Source: Clostridiales bacterium
Lineage (GTDB): Bacteria > Bacillota > Desulfotomaculia > Desulfotomaculales > VENG01
Length of the DNA stretch: 64,000 nt
Direction: 5' to 3'
NCBI GenBank assembly: GCA_016278505.1
Contig: JADQBQ010000033.1
Span: 45,960-109,959, forward strand
Under the pieces are notes generated by a model. The model saw only the letters and a program-made list of their open reading frames with translations, was not told the DNA's origin and did no database searches. Shown piece by piece: positions 27,058 to 35,608 of this stretch. How positions within the stretch are numbered: position 1 is the first letter of the stretch; every line of letters begins with the position of its first letter. Position numbers and translations under genes: made by a program.

Positions 27058-27105
27058 TCGCCGCATTATGGTCGCGGTCTATTACCAGACCGCAGTGCTG
27101 GCGTG
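27035..27105 (-). pseudogene. C-terminal scrap of an IS605-type TnpB (OrfB)
   Basis: Minus-strand reading gives QHCGLVIDRDHNAAINILHEG, the characteristic zinc-ribbon end and final Asp motif (DRDHNAAINIL) of TnpB proteins. Only about 24 codons remain, overlapping the last bzaE codons on the opposite strand. Confidence 0.8.
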
Positions 27106-27895
27106 AAGTTCTTTTGGTGGGATAAATGGTTAAAGGCTTTGCATGTGATGCTTTGGGGAATTTTTTTTTGACGGGATCAACGGGACATGTGGGATAAAAG
27201 GCATTGCATGTAGGGCTTTTGGGCAAATAATTTTTTTTACGAAAATGCCCGGGATATATGGGATTTTTGCATGCGTTCTTTTAGTTTTAGTTTTTTGGCA
27301 TGAAAACATCTTAAGGTATTCCTTTTGGGAAAACATTTGGGGTATTTCTTTAGGGTCGTTTTCTGACAGGATTTACAGGATTTGCAGGATTTTTTTGAGC
27401 AGGATCATTACTTTGAGAGCGTAGATAATTCTATTCGTCATTGCAAATCTGTCTCTAATAATGTTTTATTTGCAAACACACTAAAACTTATTCTTAAAGA
27501 AAAATTCCATTGCCAGATAAACTTCATTGCGTATCCTATTAAATCCTGTAATCCTGTCAAAAATTGGTTGGCCGCAAAGTACGACCCCAAATGTTTTTTT
27601 GCGGAAATAAATTTTCATTCTAGTTTGTGTATATGGTTCATGTGAGTTTAGACAGGATTAACAGGATCTACAGGATTATTAAAGAAACACACCAACCCGA
27701 AAGCCGTGACCATATAACCGGAGCTAATGGACTAACTTATAATATAAAGAATCATTTTTTAAATAATTGCCTCTAAAAGACCCCAAAACACTGCCTCCAA
27801 AGGATCCCATTAAATCCCGTTAATCCCGTCAAGAAAAGAGACCTCAAAGCCATGACCCAAACAATCTTCATCTAAGGAAGCAAGCAAGAACCGTC
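27105..27895. repeat. Composite repeat block downstream of bzaE
   Basis: No convincing gene. It joins three modules seen elsewhere: the GTGAAGTTCTTTTG-GGGATAAATGG unit of 21117, the CCCGGGATATA/TCATTACTTTGAGAGCGTAG block of 14140-14580 (here 27240-27650), and the ACCAACCCGAAAGCCGTGACC core plus GGAAGCAAGCAAGAACCGTCC tail of 20860-21080 (here 27655-27897). It is in the same orientation as the block before cobT. Confidence 0.85.
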
Positions 27896-27899
27896 CCCA

Positions 27900-28423
27900 T
27901 TTGCCCCCATTTGCCCCCGAGATGTTTCTGCGCCTGTATATGCTCGATATTATTCCTGATGCAGCGGCATTTAAGATTAACTATGTCCCACCGTAACTGA
28001 CAAAGGGGAGACCAACTCCGCTCTGATTTTTTTAGTAAAGCTTTAGTTCGGCGTTTATAACCGTGAGTACGCTTATCCAGGTTTTCTTACGAAACAGGTT
28101 GCGATCTTCAAAAACCAGCGTGAAGATAATTTGGAATACCGCTAAGCTCGATAACCCCAAGGATTTCGTTTTAACCCGACGTTACGAAGCAACCGACCAA
28201 CCTGCAGGGTGGTAAAATTCGACCAAAATATTGTTCATACTTCTCAGATAGAGAGTTTTGTTGTAACATTGTTCTAAACACCTTTCTGTTTAGGATGGTT
28301 TGTTTGGTCGTAAATCCATTTTACCAAACGGATAGGTGTCTTTTGTTAATATATCTAAATTTTTATCAAAGAACTTATGGGTTACAAAAACTAGATACTA
28401 TTTTTAAGGTGCGAAAGTTGAGT
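27900..28423 (-). mobile_element. Internally deleted IS4-family element remnant
   Basis: The outer end carries TGCGAAAGTTGAGT at 28410-28423, the same terminal repeat as the IS at 62416-63946. Minus-strand reading from 28269 gives a decayed transposase: LRNVGLKRNPWGYRA, then after a frame change AVFQIIFTLVFEDRNLFRK, then DKRTHGYKRRTKALLKKSE, matching two separate parts of that transposase with the middle (about 130 codons, including catalytic Asp) missing. The other end is not found. Confidence 0.75.
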
Positions 28424-28486
28424 TAAAAATAAGTATATATTAGCTTAAATGGATGCTGGTCAAAATTAACGAGGGAGAGGATTTTA

Positions 28487-28906
28487 ATGAATATTAATAG
28501 CGGAGACCCAAGAGATGATTTAAAAAAAATTTTTGAAAAATATAAAATTACACCTTACACCTTTAGTTTGTTTAGTGGTCTAGATGAAAAAGAGGTGGTA
28601 GAATATGCAAATCACGAAACTAGCCTAAATTATTTACCACACAGTAAACAAGCAGATATTAATGAATTGATTGTGTTATTATCAATTGGATTAACAGCTG
28701 TAACGGCAGATGAAAGAGTGACGGCAATCATTGAACACTTAAATGATTCCTTTAAAATTTCGTTGAAGACCCTGGCTACATATGCCAAAATTGAAGAACA
28801 AGAGATAAAAAAATTTATAGCTGATCACGACTCATTATCATATGAAAAACGTTATCGACTGGCAGTTGTAGTTTTGTTCCTGTTCTACATATTGAATAAA
28901 AAATAA
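28487..28906 (+). CDS. Helix-turn-helix-like protein of unknown function
   Basis: 139 residues with two similar helical segments that look like degenerate XRE-type HTH repeats (ITPYTFSLFSGLDEKEVVEYAN and ISLKTLATYAKIEEQEIKKFI), each followed by a helix with a YEKRYRLAVVVLFL-type ending. GAGGGAGAGG precedes the ATG. Such proteins are common in clostridia and presumed to be DNA-binding; no target is visible. Base composition is more AT-rich than the bza operon. Confidence 0.65.
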   Translation: MNINSGDPRDDLKKIFEKYKITPYTFSLFSGLDEKEVVEYANHETSLNYLPHSKQADINELIVLLSIGLTAVTADERVTAIIEHLNDSFKISLKTLATYAKIEEQEIKKFIADHDSLSYEKRYRLAVVVLFLFYILNKK

Positions 28907-28944
28907 ACCGGGACCGGTGAAAGACTAGTGTTTTTTTACGTTCT

Positions 28945-29163
28945 CTAAAAATTTATCAAAAAAACCAGGCCTAACTTAACACCTGATATACTGTTTGGAA
29001 AATCAGGGTGTTCTACTCTATTTTTAATTACTTGGCATACACCATATTGGCATATTTCTCCTTCTCCTCTAGCTTCACCGTATATTAGGCGAGCCATCAG
29101 GTCAATATCATCAATTTCCCACAACTGATCGTATGTTATTGTTGAGTAATTGCCAATTATAAA
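28945..29163 (-). pseudogene. SleB/CwlJ-type cell-wall hydrolase fragment
   Basis: Minus-strand reading gives DIDLMARLIYGEARGEGE then VCQVIKNRVEHPDFPNSISGV, the start of the Hydrolase_2 domain with its catalytic Glu (ARLIYGEARGE). The frame begins after a stop with no start codon and ends at a TAG after about 70 codons, so both ends are missing. Confidence 0.8.
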
Positions 29164-29219
29164 TCAAAATTTACCTCTACATTAAGTGGTGTAAATTTGA
29201 ATTTAGCGAACCTTATTCA

Positions 29220-29774
29220 TTACTCTTTAAAGGTATCTACCATATCTTGAAAATTGGAAAAATAATTCAAACTGTGCGGTCTAATAGAGTTTTTTCCCAT
29301 TTCGCTAATCCAATCTCGCAATGTGTCTTCAATAAACCAAACAGGTTTTCCTGAGTTTGATTTTGCTATATATAAACTTGTTCTAATTTCTGATTCCGAT
29401 AATTCCTTTGCACATAAAACATGAAATTTATGATAATAATCTCTTAAAAATATTTCCCGTTTTTCTCTAAACCAACTTTCCGGTTTGTCTTCCTTCTCTT
29501 TAGAACGAAAATCTATAAAAAACTTTTTTGCCCCTTCCAGCGTTTTTACAATTTCCCTATACCGTTGTTCTAAGGACATTTCTGAAACGTCCTTTGTTAT
29601 ATAGATAATTTCTTGTTGGGGTTCTGAATTTGGCTTATAATCTTTTGCAAGCGGTGATGGTATTGATTCTTTTGGGGGTTGGTTAATGTCAACTTGGGTT
29701 TTATTATCGATTTTCCCGCAACCGCTGACCATCAACAAAGCTGCCAAAGAAACGGCTACAATAACTTTCCTCAA
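29220..29774 (-). CDS. Predicted lipoprotein of unknown function
   Basis: About 184 residues from a TTG at 29774 (GGGGTG five bases upstream; a second in-frame TTG at 29795 lacks good spacing). Signal peptide MRKVIVAVSLAALLMVSGC ends in a lipobox with the modified Cys. Then a Pro/Ser-rich linker, and a helical charged domain (LEQRYREIVKTLEGAKKFF, WFREKREIFLRDYYHKF) without known motifs. Probably anchored outside the membrane. Lies in a series of minus-strand envelope-type genes. Confidence 0.7.
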   Translation of the reverse strand: MRKVIVAVSLAALLMVSGCGKIDNKTQVDINQPPKESIPSPLAKDYKPNSEPQQEIIYITKDVSEMSLEQRYREIVKTLEGAKKFFIDFRSKEKEDKPESWFREKREIFLRDYYHKFHVLCAKELSESEIRTSLYIAKSNSGKPVWFIEDTLRDWISEMGKNSIRPHSLNYFSNFQDMVDTFKE

Positions 29775-30027
29775 ATTTACACCCCTTTTTTTCAATATTT
29801 GTAAGTTTGATCATAACGTATAATATAAATATAATCGTTGTCAATGAAAAAATTTTGGCCTGTCTACTCCAGTTTGGGAAATTAACCCTAAACCGTAAGT
29901 AAATAAGTATGATAGCAAAAGTTAACAAAATAAAAACAAAACAGTTAAGTCGCTTGTAAATTGCATATATAACCAAAGACTTTTTTATTCAAAAAAAAAT
30001 GCCCGTGTTAAGCGGGCCATTTAAAAC

Positions 30028-30618
30028 TTAGTTGTAATCAGCGTCAGTCCTGAAAGGAATATAAGAATTAATAGTAATACCTGTATCTTCTATAGAATCA
30101 TTATATTCAGTCATATAGTGCCACTCGCCGTTATACATATATTGAATATTTTTAAATTCAGCGTTAGTCCAAGCTATATGACCGCCATATTCTTCGAACG
30201 CGTGTACTATTTTGATACCGGTTTCAGCAGGAATACCAATATCAGCAGAACCATAATAATAATGGTCGATATAAACCGAAATTGAACCATTACCCCTATT
30301 AATTAATTCAATGTCAATTTCATCGCCGGGGTTTGGTGTGGAAATTATGTCTTTTTGATCCTCACTTGTACCCGTTGCGTTAATGAACTTACGCCATTCA
30401 CAAATTTGATCGCTATTTTTATCTCCATACGAAATACCAACTTCAACCGAATAATTTCCGTCTTTATCAAATGCGGCATCAGTATCAAGACCAATATACC
30501 AATTAACATATTGGGTGTTAACTGGACATGGGACGTTTGAAGGAATAACCAAAGTTGCCTTAATTCCTTCATAATAATTACCTGTTTTCGCTATGCCAGC
30601 AAATACTTCAGACATCAT
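30028..30618 (-). CDS. Beta-rich protein related to the secreted protein at 49385-50464
   Basis: 196 residues, no signal peptide or membrane segment. It contains an alternating aromatic/glycine pattern (YVNWYIGLDTD, YSVEVGISYGDK, WRKFINATG, GDEIDIELINRG, ISVYIDHYYYG) that matches the order of the C-terminal half of the 49385-50464 product (WVYFGFEADGD, GIEAGLSYQTG, WVPYVKSG, GDTLHVKSF, YYLLIDYDL). Likely a jelly-roll/ConA-like or YrpD-like fold; the fold call is inference. Two ATGs in tandem follow AAGGAGG; 30615 has the better spacing. A sigma-factor-like pseudogene and a repeated leader lie upstream. Confidence 0.6.
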   Translation of the reverse strand: MMSEVFAGIAKTGNYYEGIKATLVIPSNVPCPVNTQYVNWYIGLDTDAAFDKDGNYSVEVGISYGDKNSDQICEWRKFINATGTSEDQKDIISTPNPGDEIDIELINRGNGSISVYIDHYYYGSADIGIPAETGIKIVHAFEEYGGHIAWTNAEFKNIQYMYNGEWHYMTEYNDSIEDTGITINSYIPFRTDADYN

Positions 30619-30724
30619 GAAACCTCCTTAGCTAATTTTACTTTGCACCAAAGCAAGGAAGTGGTAAAATAACTTAACCATTCCAGCCTTCGTACAAGGG
30701 TAGTTGTCAGTCCTGGATGAAACT

Positions 30725-31110
30725 CTACTTGGCGGTGGGCTCGTCCAGGACAGAATGGTTTTTCAACCTCTTCAATGCCCGCTCTTTTAATCGGTGTACT
30801 ACCGGTTGTGATCTTTGTAATTGTGTAGCTACTTCCTGTTCTGTGCGTCCTTCCAGGACCGTTGCCGTGATCACCTTCTGCTACTGTGGCGTAAGCAACG
30901 CGAGGGCTTCCCGGATAATACCTTATCCTCCACAGTGGCGAGAATATCACTTTTAGCGGCTATTGTATCACCGCCTATGCTTTCTCCCCAGCCTTATAGC
31001 CTCGTTGACGTACGCCGGTTATCAACCAGGCTATAATCCGGGCATTTTCAAGGTCAACATTATGGCTGTCAGGTGCATCAGGTGTAGAGAATCATTATTA
31101 TTCACCTCCT
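30725..31110 (-). pseudogene. Sigma-70 region 4-like pseudogene, copy 1
   Basis: The minus strand encodes, across shifted frames, ENARIIAWLITG, KSDILATVEDKV, then VITATVLEGRTEQEVATQL, SQPVVHRLKERALKRLKNH and a stop. The last part is a region-4 helix-turn-helix of small phage-like sigma factors. At least two frameshifts and a stop interrupt it. It starts after GGAGGAGGTG, so the original ribosome site survives. A second, differently broken copy lies at 33298-33680. Confidence 0.75.
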
Positions 31111-31124
31111 CCAGCTTATCTATT

Positions 31125-31325
31125 TTGCCCTCTACTATATAAAGAGAAAAGAGGGGGTTGTTTTAATACCCCCCTATGAGAAAATTTTTTTTGGCGGGAC
31201 GAATGTTTTTTAGACCTTTTTAAGACACGCCTTTTTATAATTACATTTTTCCATTGCAAGGGGCCATTATCTATCACGTTCCCATGAATTTGATAACTCT
31301 GCCCGATATCACATCTAAAAGAAAA
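31125..31325 (-). repeat. Shared leader element, copy 1 (hairpin plus TATA-rich segment)
   Basis: Read on the minus strand: GGGGGTATTAAAACAACCCCC hairpin, a T-rich run TCTTTTCTCTTT, then TATATAGTAGAGG, leading into the sigma-like pseudogene. About 200 bp is shared with 33700-33895. Shorter copies lie at 34445-34500 and 37810-37885, each upstream of a minus-strand gene. Confidence 0.75.
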
Positions 31326-31478
31326 CAGGAGGCTCTTCAAATAAACCTCCTGGTATGATTAATTTATGCCTGAATCCGTGAGCCAAAATATTAAAAAGTC
31401 GTGAAATTTCCTTATAGACAAAAAAGGGGCCCATAGATTGCCCCTAATTGTGATAAATCTAATTTTTATGTTTGCTTA

Positions 31479-31800
31479 GTGACGGTATTGTTGATAACTT
31501 TTTCGCCGGGAAATACGGTAGCAGCACAAGCTATCAATGTGACTTTGAATGATAAAAAAATATATTTTGACGTGCCGCCGGTATTGGAAAACAGCCGATT
31601 GCTGGTGCCGTTACGAGCTATCTTCGAAGCTTTAGGCGAACTGTAAGTTGGGATGATGCCACCAGAACAATCAAGGTTACCAAAAGCGGTGATACCGTAA
31701 AGCTTATAGTTGGTAAAAGGACGGCCTATATTAATAACACTAAGTAGAGATTGGTGTTCCCGCTAAAGTAGTTAATGGAAAGACATGAGTACCGGTTATA
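31479..31800 (+). pseudogene. Copper-amine-oxidase-like stalk domain pseudogene
   Basis: From GTG at 31479: a signal-peptide-like start (VTVLLITFSPGNTVAAQ), then YFDVPPVLENSRLLVPLRAIFEALGEL and a stop. In the next frame VSWDDATRTIKVTKSGDTVKL and GKRTAYINN continue the same domain before further stops. At least two disruptions. A small hairpin (AGGGGC/GCCCCT, about 31425-31445) precedes it. Confidence 0.78.
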
Positions 31801-31992
31801 TTAGATTGCTGTTGTCTTTTAGGCCCAAGCTAATACCGCATTGCCTCAATATTAGCTTGCCACTAGTCCCATAGTCTCCAATGAATTGAAAGTTTAGTTG
31901 GCCCTTTGCAACTTGGCATTGTTCAATATGGAAAAATAAGTAGAACTAAATAAGTTTCCCTTTTGTTGTTAAATAATGGAGGTATTGCAACT

Positions 31993-32454
31993 TTGAAAAA
32001 ATGTATAATTATTTTGATGTTAGTATTTATCATATCTCTCTTTGGTTGCAGTTCGAATGGTAGACATAGGAAATTAGAAGAACAAATTCCTTTAACCAAT
32101 TTAACTTTAGAAGATGTAACAAATGCTTTTAAAAAATATAGATTGCAAATTAAACCTCAAATTGATGCTGATTACCCTAAAATTTATGGTATAGAACCAA
32201 AAGCATATGAAGTATTTGATGGAATAGTGTTTATTTATGTGTTTAATAACAATAAAGAGCTCAGGAAAGGGTTGAGAAATGTTCACGATGTATTTATATC
32301 CGAGTCCAGACTCAAAGCTTATGGTATAAAAAATATATTGATTGTTTACTTTCCTGGTCAACCTAAGATCACCCCCATTACATTAGCGAACGAAATTGAC
32401 GCTAAGATTAAGGAAATTATTAAATATTTAGAGCAAATTAATAATAAGAAATAA
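31993..32454 (+). CDS. Predicted lipoprotein of unknown function
   Basis: 153 residues from TTG at 31993, with GGAGGT nine bases upstream. Signal peptide with lipobox (IISLFGC). The mature part is alpha/beta-like and basic (LEDVTNAFKKYRLQIKP, VFDGIVFIYVFNNNKELRKG, GIKNILIVYFPGQPKITP) with no motif I recognise. AT-rich like its neighbours. It converges with the amidase gene across a strong hairpin. Confidence 0.68.
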   Translation: MKKCIIILMLVFIISLFGCSSNGRHRKLEEQIPLTNLTLEDVTNAFKKYRLQIKPQIDADYPKIYGIEPKAYEVFDGIVFIYVFNNNKELRKGLRNVHDVFISESRLKAYGIKNILIVYFPGQPKITPITLANEIDAKIKEIIKYLEQINNKK

Positions 32455-32507
32455 GATTAATGTAATCAATTTTTAGAGACAAAATGTTCTTGATATAATC
32501 TAAACGT

Positions 32508-32556
32508 GAGAAGCTTAAAAGGGATGGAATAATAATTCATCCCTTTTAAGCTTCTC
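32508..32556. terminator. Bidirectional hairpin between convergent genes
   Basis: A 19-bp perfect stem (arms 32508-32526 and 32538-32556, GAGAAGCTTAAAAGGGATG) with an 11-base loop, between the lipoprotein and amidase stops. Confidence 0.8.
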
Positions 32557-32571
32557 AGACAATTATATTAT

Positions 32572-33186
32572 TTATCCGTTGAAGTATTTCCAGATTCCGT
32601 AGTAAATTGCATAAGCGATGTCTCGACGATTGTAATTAATAGGATCTTCTCCAAAACTGTTTCCATTACCATATACATATTCGTCATCGCCCGAGTTAGT
32701 TAAGAATCCGTTTTCCACTAGCACAGCTGGCATGTTGGATTCACGTAACACGTGAAAATTATCATTTTTGAGACCTGTACCCCAAGGAGTAAATTCAGTA
32801 TTATCCAACAGTTCGTTTAAAACGGCTTCAGCAAGTGCTTTATCCTCTGTTTTATACCAGTGGCAAGAAGCTCCTTTTACGCTTGAATCATCATTACCAT
32901 TATGGTGAAGTGACACGAAAATGTCTACCCCAAGAGAGTTGGCTTCATCTGTACGCTCTTCTAAACAAACTGCTCTATCTGATGTTCGGCTCATGTAAAC
33001 CGTTGCCAGTGCACTCTCCAGATATTCTCGAAGCCAGAAACCAATGTCCAAAGCCGAATCTTTTTCAGGACCAGTCAATACACCGCTGGTTCCTACGGCA
33101 TAAGAACCACAACGTGCGACACCTTCAGAGTAAGTACCCCCATGTCCAGGGTCAAGGTAAACTTTTTTTCCTTGAAGATATGCCAT
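32572..33186 (-). CDS. N-acetylmuramoyl-L-alanine amidase (Amidase_3)
   Basis: 204 residues, a single catalytic domain. Zinc and catalytic motifs: YLDPGHGGTYSEG (His), the Glu in LEERTDEAN, SLHHNGN (His) and VLVENGFLTN (Glu). It cleaves the amide bond between N-acetylmuramate and L-alanine in peptidoglycan. No signal peptide: MAYLQGKKVYLDPGHGG starts directly with the first strand, as in phage- or mother-cell-type lysins that need a holin or cell lysis to reach the wall. ATG at 33186 follows GAGGAATAAC. A broken sigma-like gene with the shared leader lies just upstream; a holin-like gene is nearby. Confidence 0.92.
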   Translation of the reverse strand: MAYLQGKKVYLDPGHGGTYSEGVARCGSYAVGTSGVLTGPEKDSALDIGFWLREYLESALATVYMSRTSDRAVCLEERTDEANSLGVDIFVSLHHNGNDDSSVKGASCHWYKTEDKALAEAVLNELLDNTEFTPWGTGLKNDNFHVLRESNMPAVLVENGFLTNSGDDEYVYGNGNSFGEDPINYNRRDIAYAIYYGIWKYFNG

Positions 33187-33297
33187 GTTATTCCTCCTCA
33201 ATTAATAAAAAAATTTGTTAAAAAAGCAAGGAGAAGTTATAATTATCATAAACCCTTGCCTTTAATGATAGGGTTGATTTTTGTTCTGAACGAGACT

Positions 33298-33680
33298 TTA
33301 CTTGGCGGTGGGCTCGTCCAGGGCAAAATGCTTTTTCAACCTCTTCAACGCCCGCTCTTTCAATCGGTGTACTACCGGTTGTGATCTTTGTAATTGTGCA
33401 GCTACCTCCTGTTCTGTGCGTCCTTCCAGGACCGTTGCCCTGATCGCCTTCTGTTGCTATGGCGTCAGCAACGCGAGGGCTTCCTTAGAGAATACCTTAT
33501 CTTTCACAGTGACGAGAATATCACTTTTAGCGGCTATAGTATCACCGCCTATGATTTCTCCCCAGCCTTATAGCTTCGTGACGTAGGCCGGTTATCAACC
33601 AGGCTAAAATCCGGGCATTTTCAAGGTCAACATTATGGGTGTCAGATGCATCAGGTGTAGAGAATCATCAGACTTCACCT
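33298..33680 (-). pseudogene. Sigma-70 region 4-like pseudogene, copy 2
   Basis: Minus-strand reading: GGDTIAAKSDILVTVKDKV, FSKEALALLTP, an in-frame TAG, then QQKAIRATVLEGRTEQEVA, SQPVVHRLKERALKRLKKH and stop. Upstream the LENARILAWLITG segment is in another frame. Close paralogue of 30725-31110 but with different lesions, so the two decayed independently or after duplication. Confidence 0.78.
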
Positions 33681-33699
33681 CCTCCAGCTTATCTATTTT

Positions 33700-33895
33700 G
33701 CCCTCTACTATATAAAGAGAAAATAAGGGGTTGTTTTAATACCCCCCTATGGGAAAAATTTTTTTGGCGGGGCGAATGTTTTTTAAACCTTTTTAAGACA
33801 CGCCTTTTCATAATTGCATTTTTCCATTGCAAGGGGCCATTATCTATCACGTTCCCATGAATTTGATGACTCTGCCCGATATCACATCTGAAAAA
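33700..33895 (-). repeat. Shared leader element, copy 2
   Basis: Near-identical to 31125-31325 (hairpin with GGGGGTATTAAAACAACCCC, TTATTTTCTCTTTATATAG, and the distal CATGGGAACGTGATAGATAATGG segment), directly upstream of sigma pseudogene copy 2. Confidence 0.78.
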
Positions 33896-33902
33896 TAGTT
33901 AT

Positions 33903-34056
33903 CTAGATGGACACTTTATAGTTGGCGAAGTAGAATTTAGATAAGCTAAGAACTATACTTCGTAAACCTGCTATACCGTGTAGTCCGTTCTTACCCCAAT
34001 AAGCCCCATTGGTAGTTTTTAATCTTAAGAAATCAATGTAAAAGGTCAATCCCTGG
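33903..34056 (-). pseudogene. Unidentified coding remnant
   Basis: A minus-strand frame reads LRLKTTNGAYWGKNGLHGIA then GLRSIVLSLSKFYFANYKVSI and a stop; it looks protein-like but has no start and I do not recognise it. It lies between the holin-like gene and the leader repeat. Confidence 0.35.
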
Positions 34057-34375
34057 ACCTCTTGTTTTTGGGGCTGTTATTCAAAGTCTCATGGTTTTCA
34101 CCAAATAAGCGGCGGTATACAACTTGCCAACTTCCCATGGCACAGGCCGCTACCAGCAAGCCGTTTAGAAAATATAGTGGTATGTTTTTAACTGCAAAGC
34201 TGCCGCTGGCAACACCTGCGAAAAGCACTATCAATTCGGCTACTGCCAGCACAAGCCAGCGGGTATGCAGCAGTTTAAAGAATTTAAACTGCTTAATAAA
34301 TTCCACAACCAAAACAGTAGCAGTAATGGCCCCGGTTAAAGTACCCAGTGATGTATAGGTGAAAAAATCTTGCAT
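34046..34375 (-). CDS. Small holin-like membrane protein
   Basis: 109 residues with three hydrophobic segments (about 10-28, 40-60 and 64-84) and a charged, hydrophilic C-terminus (NHETLNNSPKNKRSRD). That size and topology fit holin-type proteins, which would release the signal-less amidase encoded 860 bases downstream on the same strand; that pairing is inference. GGAGGTGACC precedes the ATG. A short copy of the shared leader hairpin lies just upstream (34445-34500). Confidence 0.65.
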   Translation of the reverse strand: MQDFFTYTSLGTLTGAITATVLVVEFIKQFKFFKLLHTRWLVLAVAELIVLFAGVASGSFAVKNIPLYFLNGLLVAACAMGSWQVVYRRLFGENHETLNNSPKNKRSRD

Positions 34376-34444
34376 TGCCGGTCACCTCCAAATGTAAAAC
34401 CCTTCCGAAAAAAGTGCAATTTCATGGGAGCCGGATAAATCTTC

Positions 34445-34500
34445 TTATTGTATAAAGAGAAAAGAGGGGATATTTTTAATACCCCCTCTGGTAAAAAGAT
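34445..34500 (-). repeat. Shared leader element, short copy 3
   Basis: Minus strand: AGAGGGGGTATTAAAAATATCCCCTCT then TTTCTCTTTATA. Compared with the other copies the arms are shifted yet still pair (AGAGGGG with CCCCTCT), which suggests the hairpin is maintained. Confidence 0.65.
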
Positions 34501-34535
34501 TATGGCCAATACTCCTCTTTTCTTTGGCCTGCCGG

Positions 34536-35012
34536 CCGGGTCCGGAGGGAGATTCCACGCTGGCAGATATACGGGTTAATTTTGAGTTTTTCCGTAGAAA
34601 TGATCTTTTAAAGGATCTTTTCATAACCGCCAATGTGCTGTATCACCACCAGATTATCCTCAAGGGAACTCCTGTCTTCCGGCAACTGCAAAGGGAAGGG
34701 CGCCTGGAGCTTTCATCCTCGTCAGCTTATGAAGGAGTTACCACCTTTGTGCACCGGGATGTGGCTGTTCTGGCAGATATTATGCGTCGTATCACCAACT
34801 GCTTTTTCAACTGTATGGCGGGTATTTGGAGCGGGGAAAAGGAACAGCCGGAGCATGCGCGGGAAAGCTATGCCAAGCTAAACAGTCTGCTGGTGGAATG
34901 GTTTGAAACCGCGCTAAAGGCTCTGGAGGCCGGAGAGCAATTTCCCGTGGAAGAACAGAATGCCTTTGTCCGGGAAGCTGAAAAGGCCATTGTAAATTGC
35001 TTAGAGCCATGA
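34536..35012 (+). pseudogene. Divergent duplicate of the bzaE 3' end
   Basis: Residues DSTLADIRVNFEF through EKAIVNCLEP align without gaps to the last 150 or so residues of BzaE (26580-27030), with about eighteen substitutions and the natural-looking end NCLEP. The upstream five sixths, including the B12 and radical SAM motifs, is absent and the frame starts in unrelated sequence. Third-codon changes dominate, so this was a functional gene for some time. Confidence 0.9.
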
Positions 35013-35039
35013 TAGGGGTGAAAAGAAAAGCACGCAAAA

Positions 35040-35075
35040 AAGACTTGTCCTGTGAAAATCGGACAAATCTTTTAT
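35040..35075 (+). terminator. Likely ancestral terminator of the bza operon copy
   Basis: AAGACTTGTCC (35040-35050) and GGACAAATCTT (35061-35071) pair with one mismatch and run into TTTATT, 27 bases after the bzaE-like stop. Confidence 0.6.
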
Positions 35076-35109
35076 TCATTATAGTTATCAACAATACAGG
35101 CTCCACCGA

Positions 35110-35252
35110 CTACCTGTCACCGCCGATGCATATGATGGATCTTACAATGGTTTTTATGATGTTTGCGTCTCAAAGCTTAGCCCCAGTCTAGATTCTCTTT
35201 TAGCCTCCACCTATATTGGCGGAAGTGATTGGGATCCTGATGATATCAAGTT
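35110..35252 (+). pseudogene. SBBP beta-propeller repeat fragment
   Basis: One frame reads [19 protein letters not shown] then [22 protein letters not shown], a single typical SBBP repeat (AYD-S-NG--D--V-KL---L-SLL-STY-GGS). No start codon and no further repeats. Confidence 0.75.
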
Positions 35253-35608
35253 GATAATGGGAATTGAATCCATTTTGCAACATAAAGTTTGGTGTTGTAT
35301 GCATCGGTCAGCAGGCGCTGTACCAAATGCTGGATGACCATCTGAAGCTGAAGAAAGTCTGGTTGAGTTTGGGGCACGATATACTTGGCAAGGAACCTCT
35401 GCCATCGGAACAGGAAGAAAGTTTGTTTCACTTGTTTGAGGTGTTATGATAAAATTGCAAATAAATCAAAATTTATGGGGAATAAAGATATAGCAATAGC
35501 AAATATTAAAGTTGCTTAAAAATTCAATTTTAGAACTACTGGTAAAAGGTTATTTAAGGAAACAGTAAAAATATTTGTGGCTGATTTGCGAAGGGCATTG
35601 GGGGAATA
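35253..35608. other. Stretch without an identifiable gene
   Basis: Short frames only; the 35270-35440 segment reads in one frame as a leucine-rich peptide that I cannot assign. Probably decayed sequence. Confidence 0.5.
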
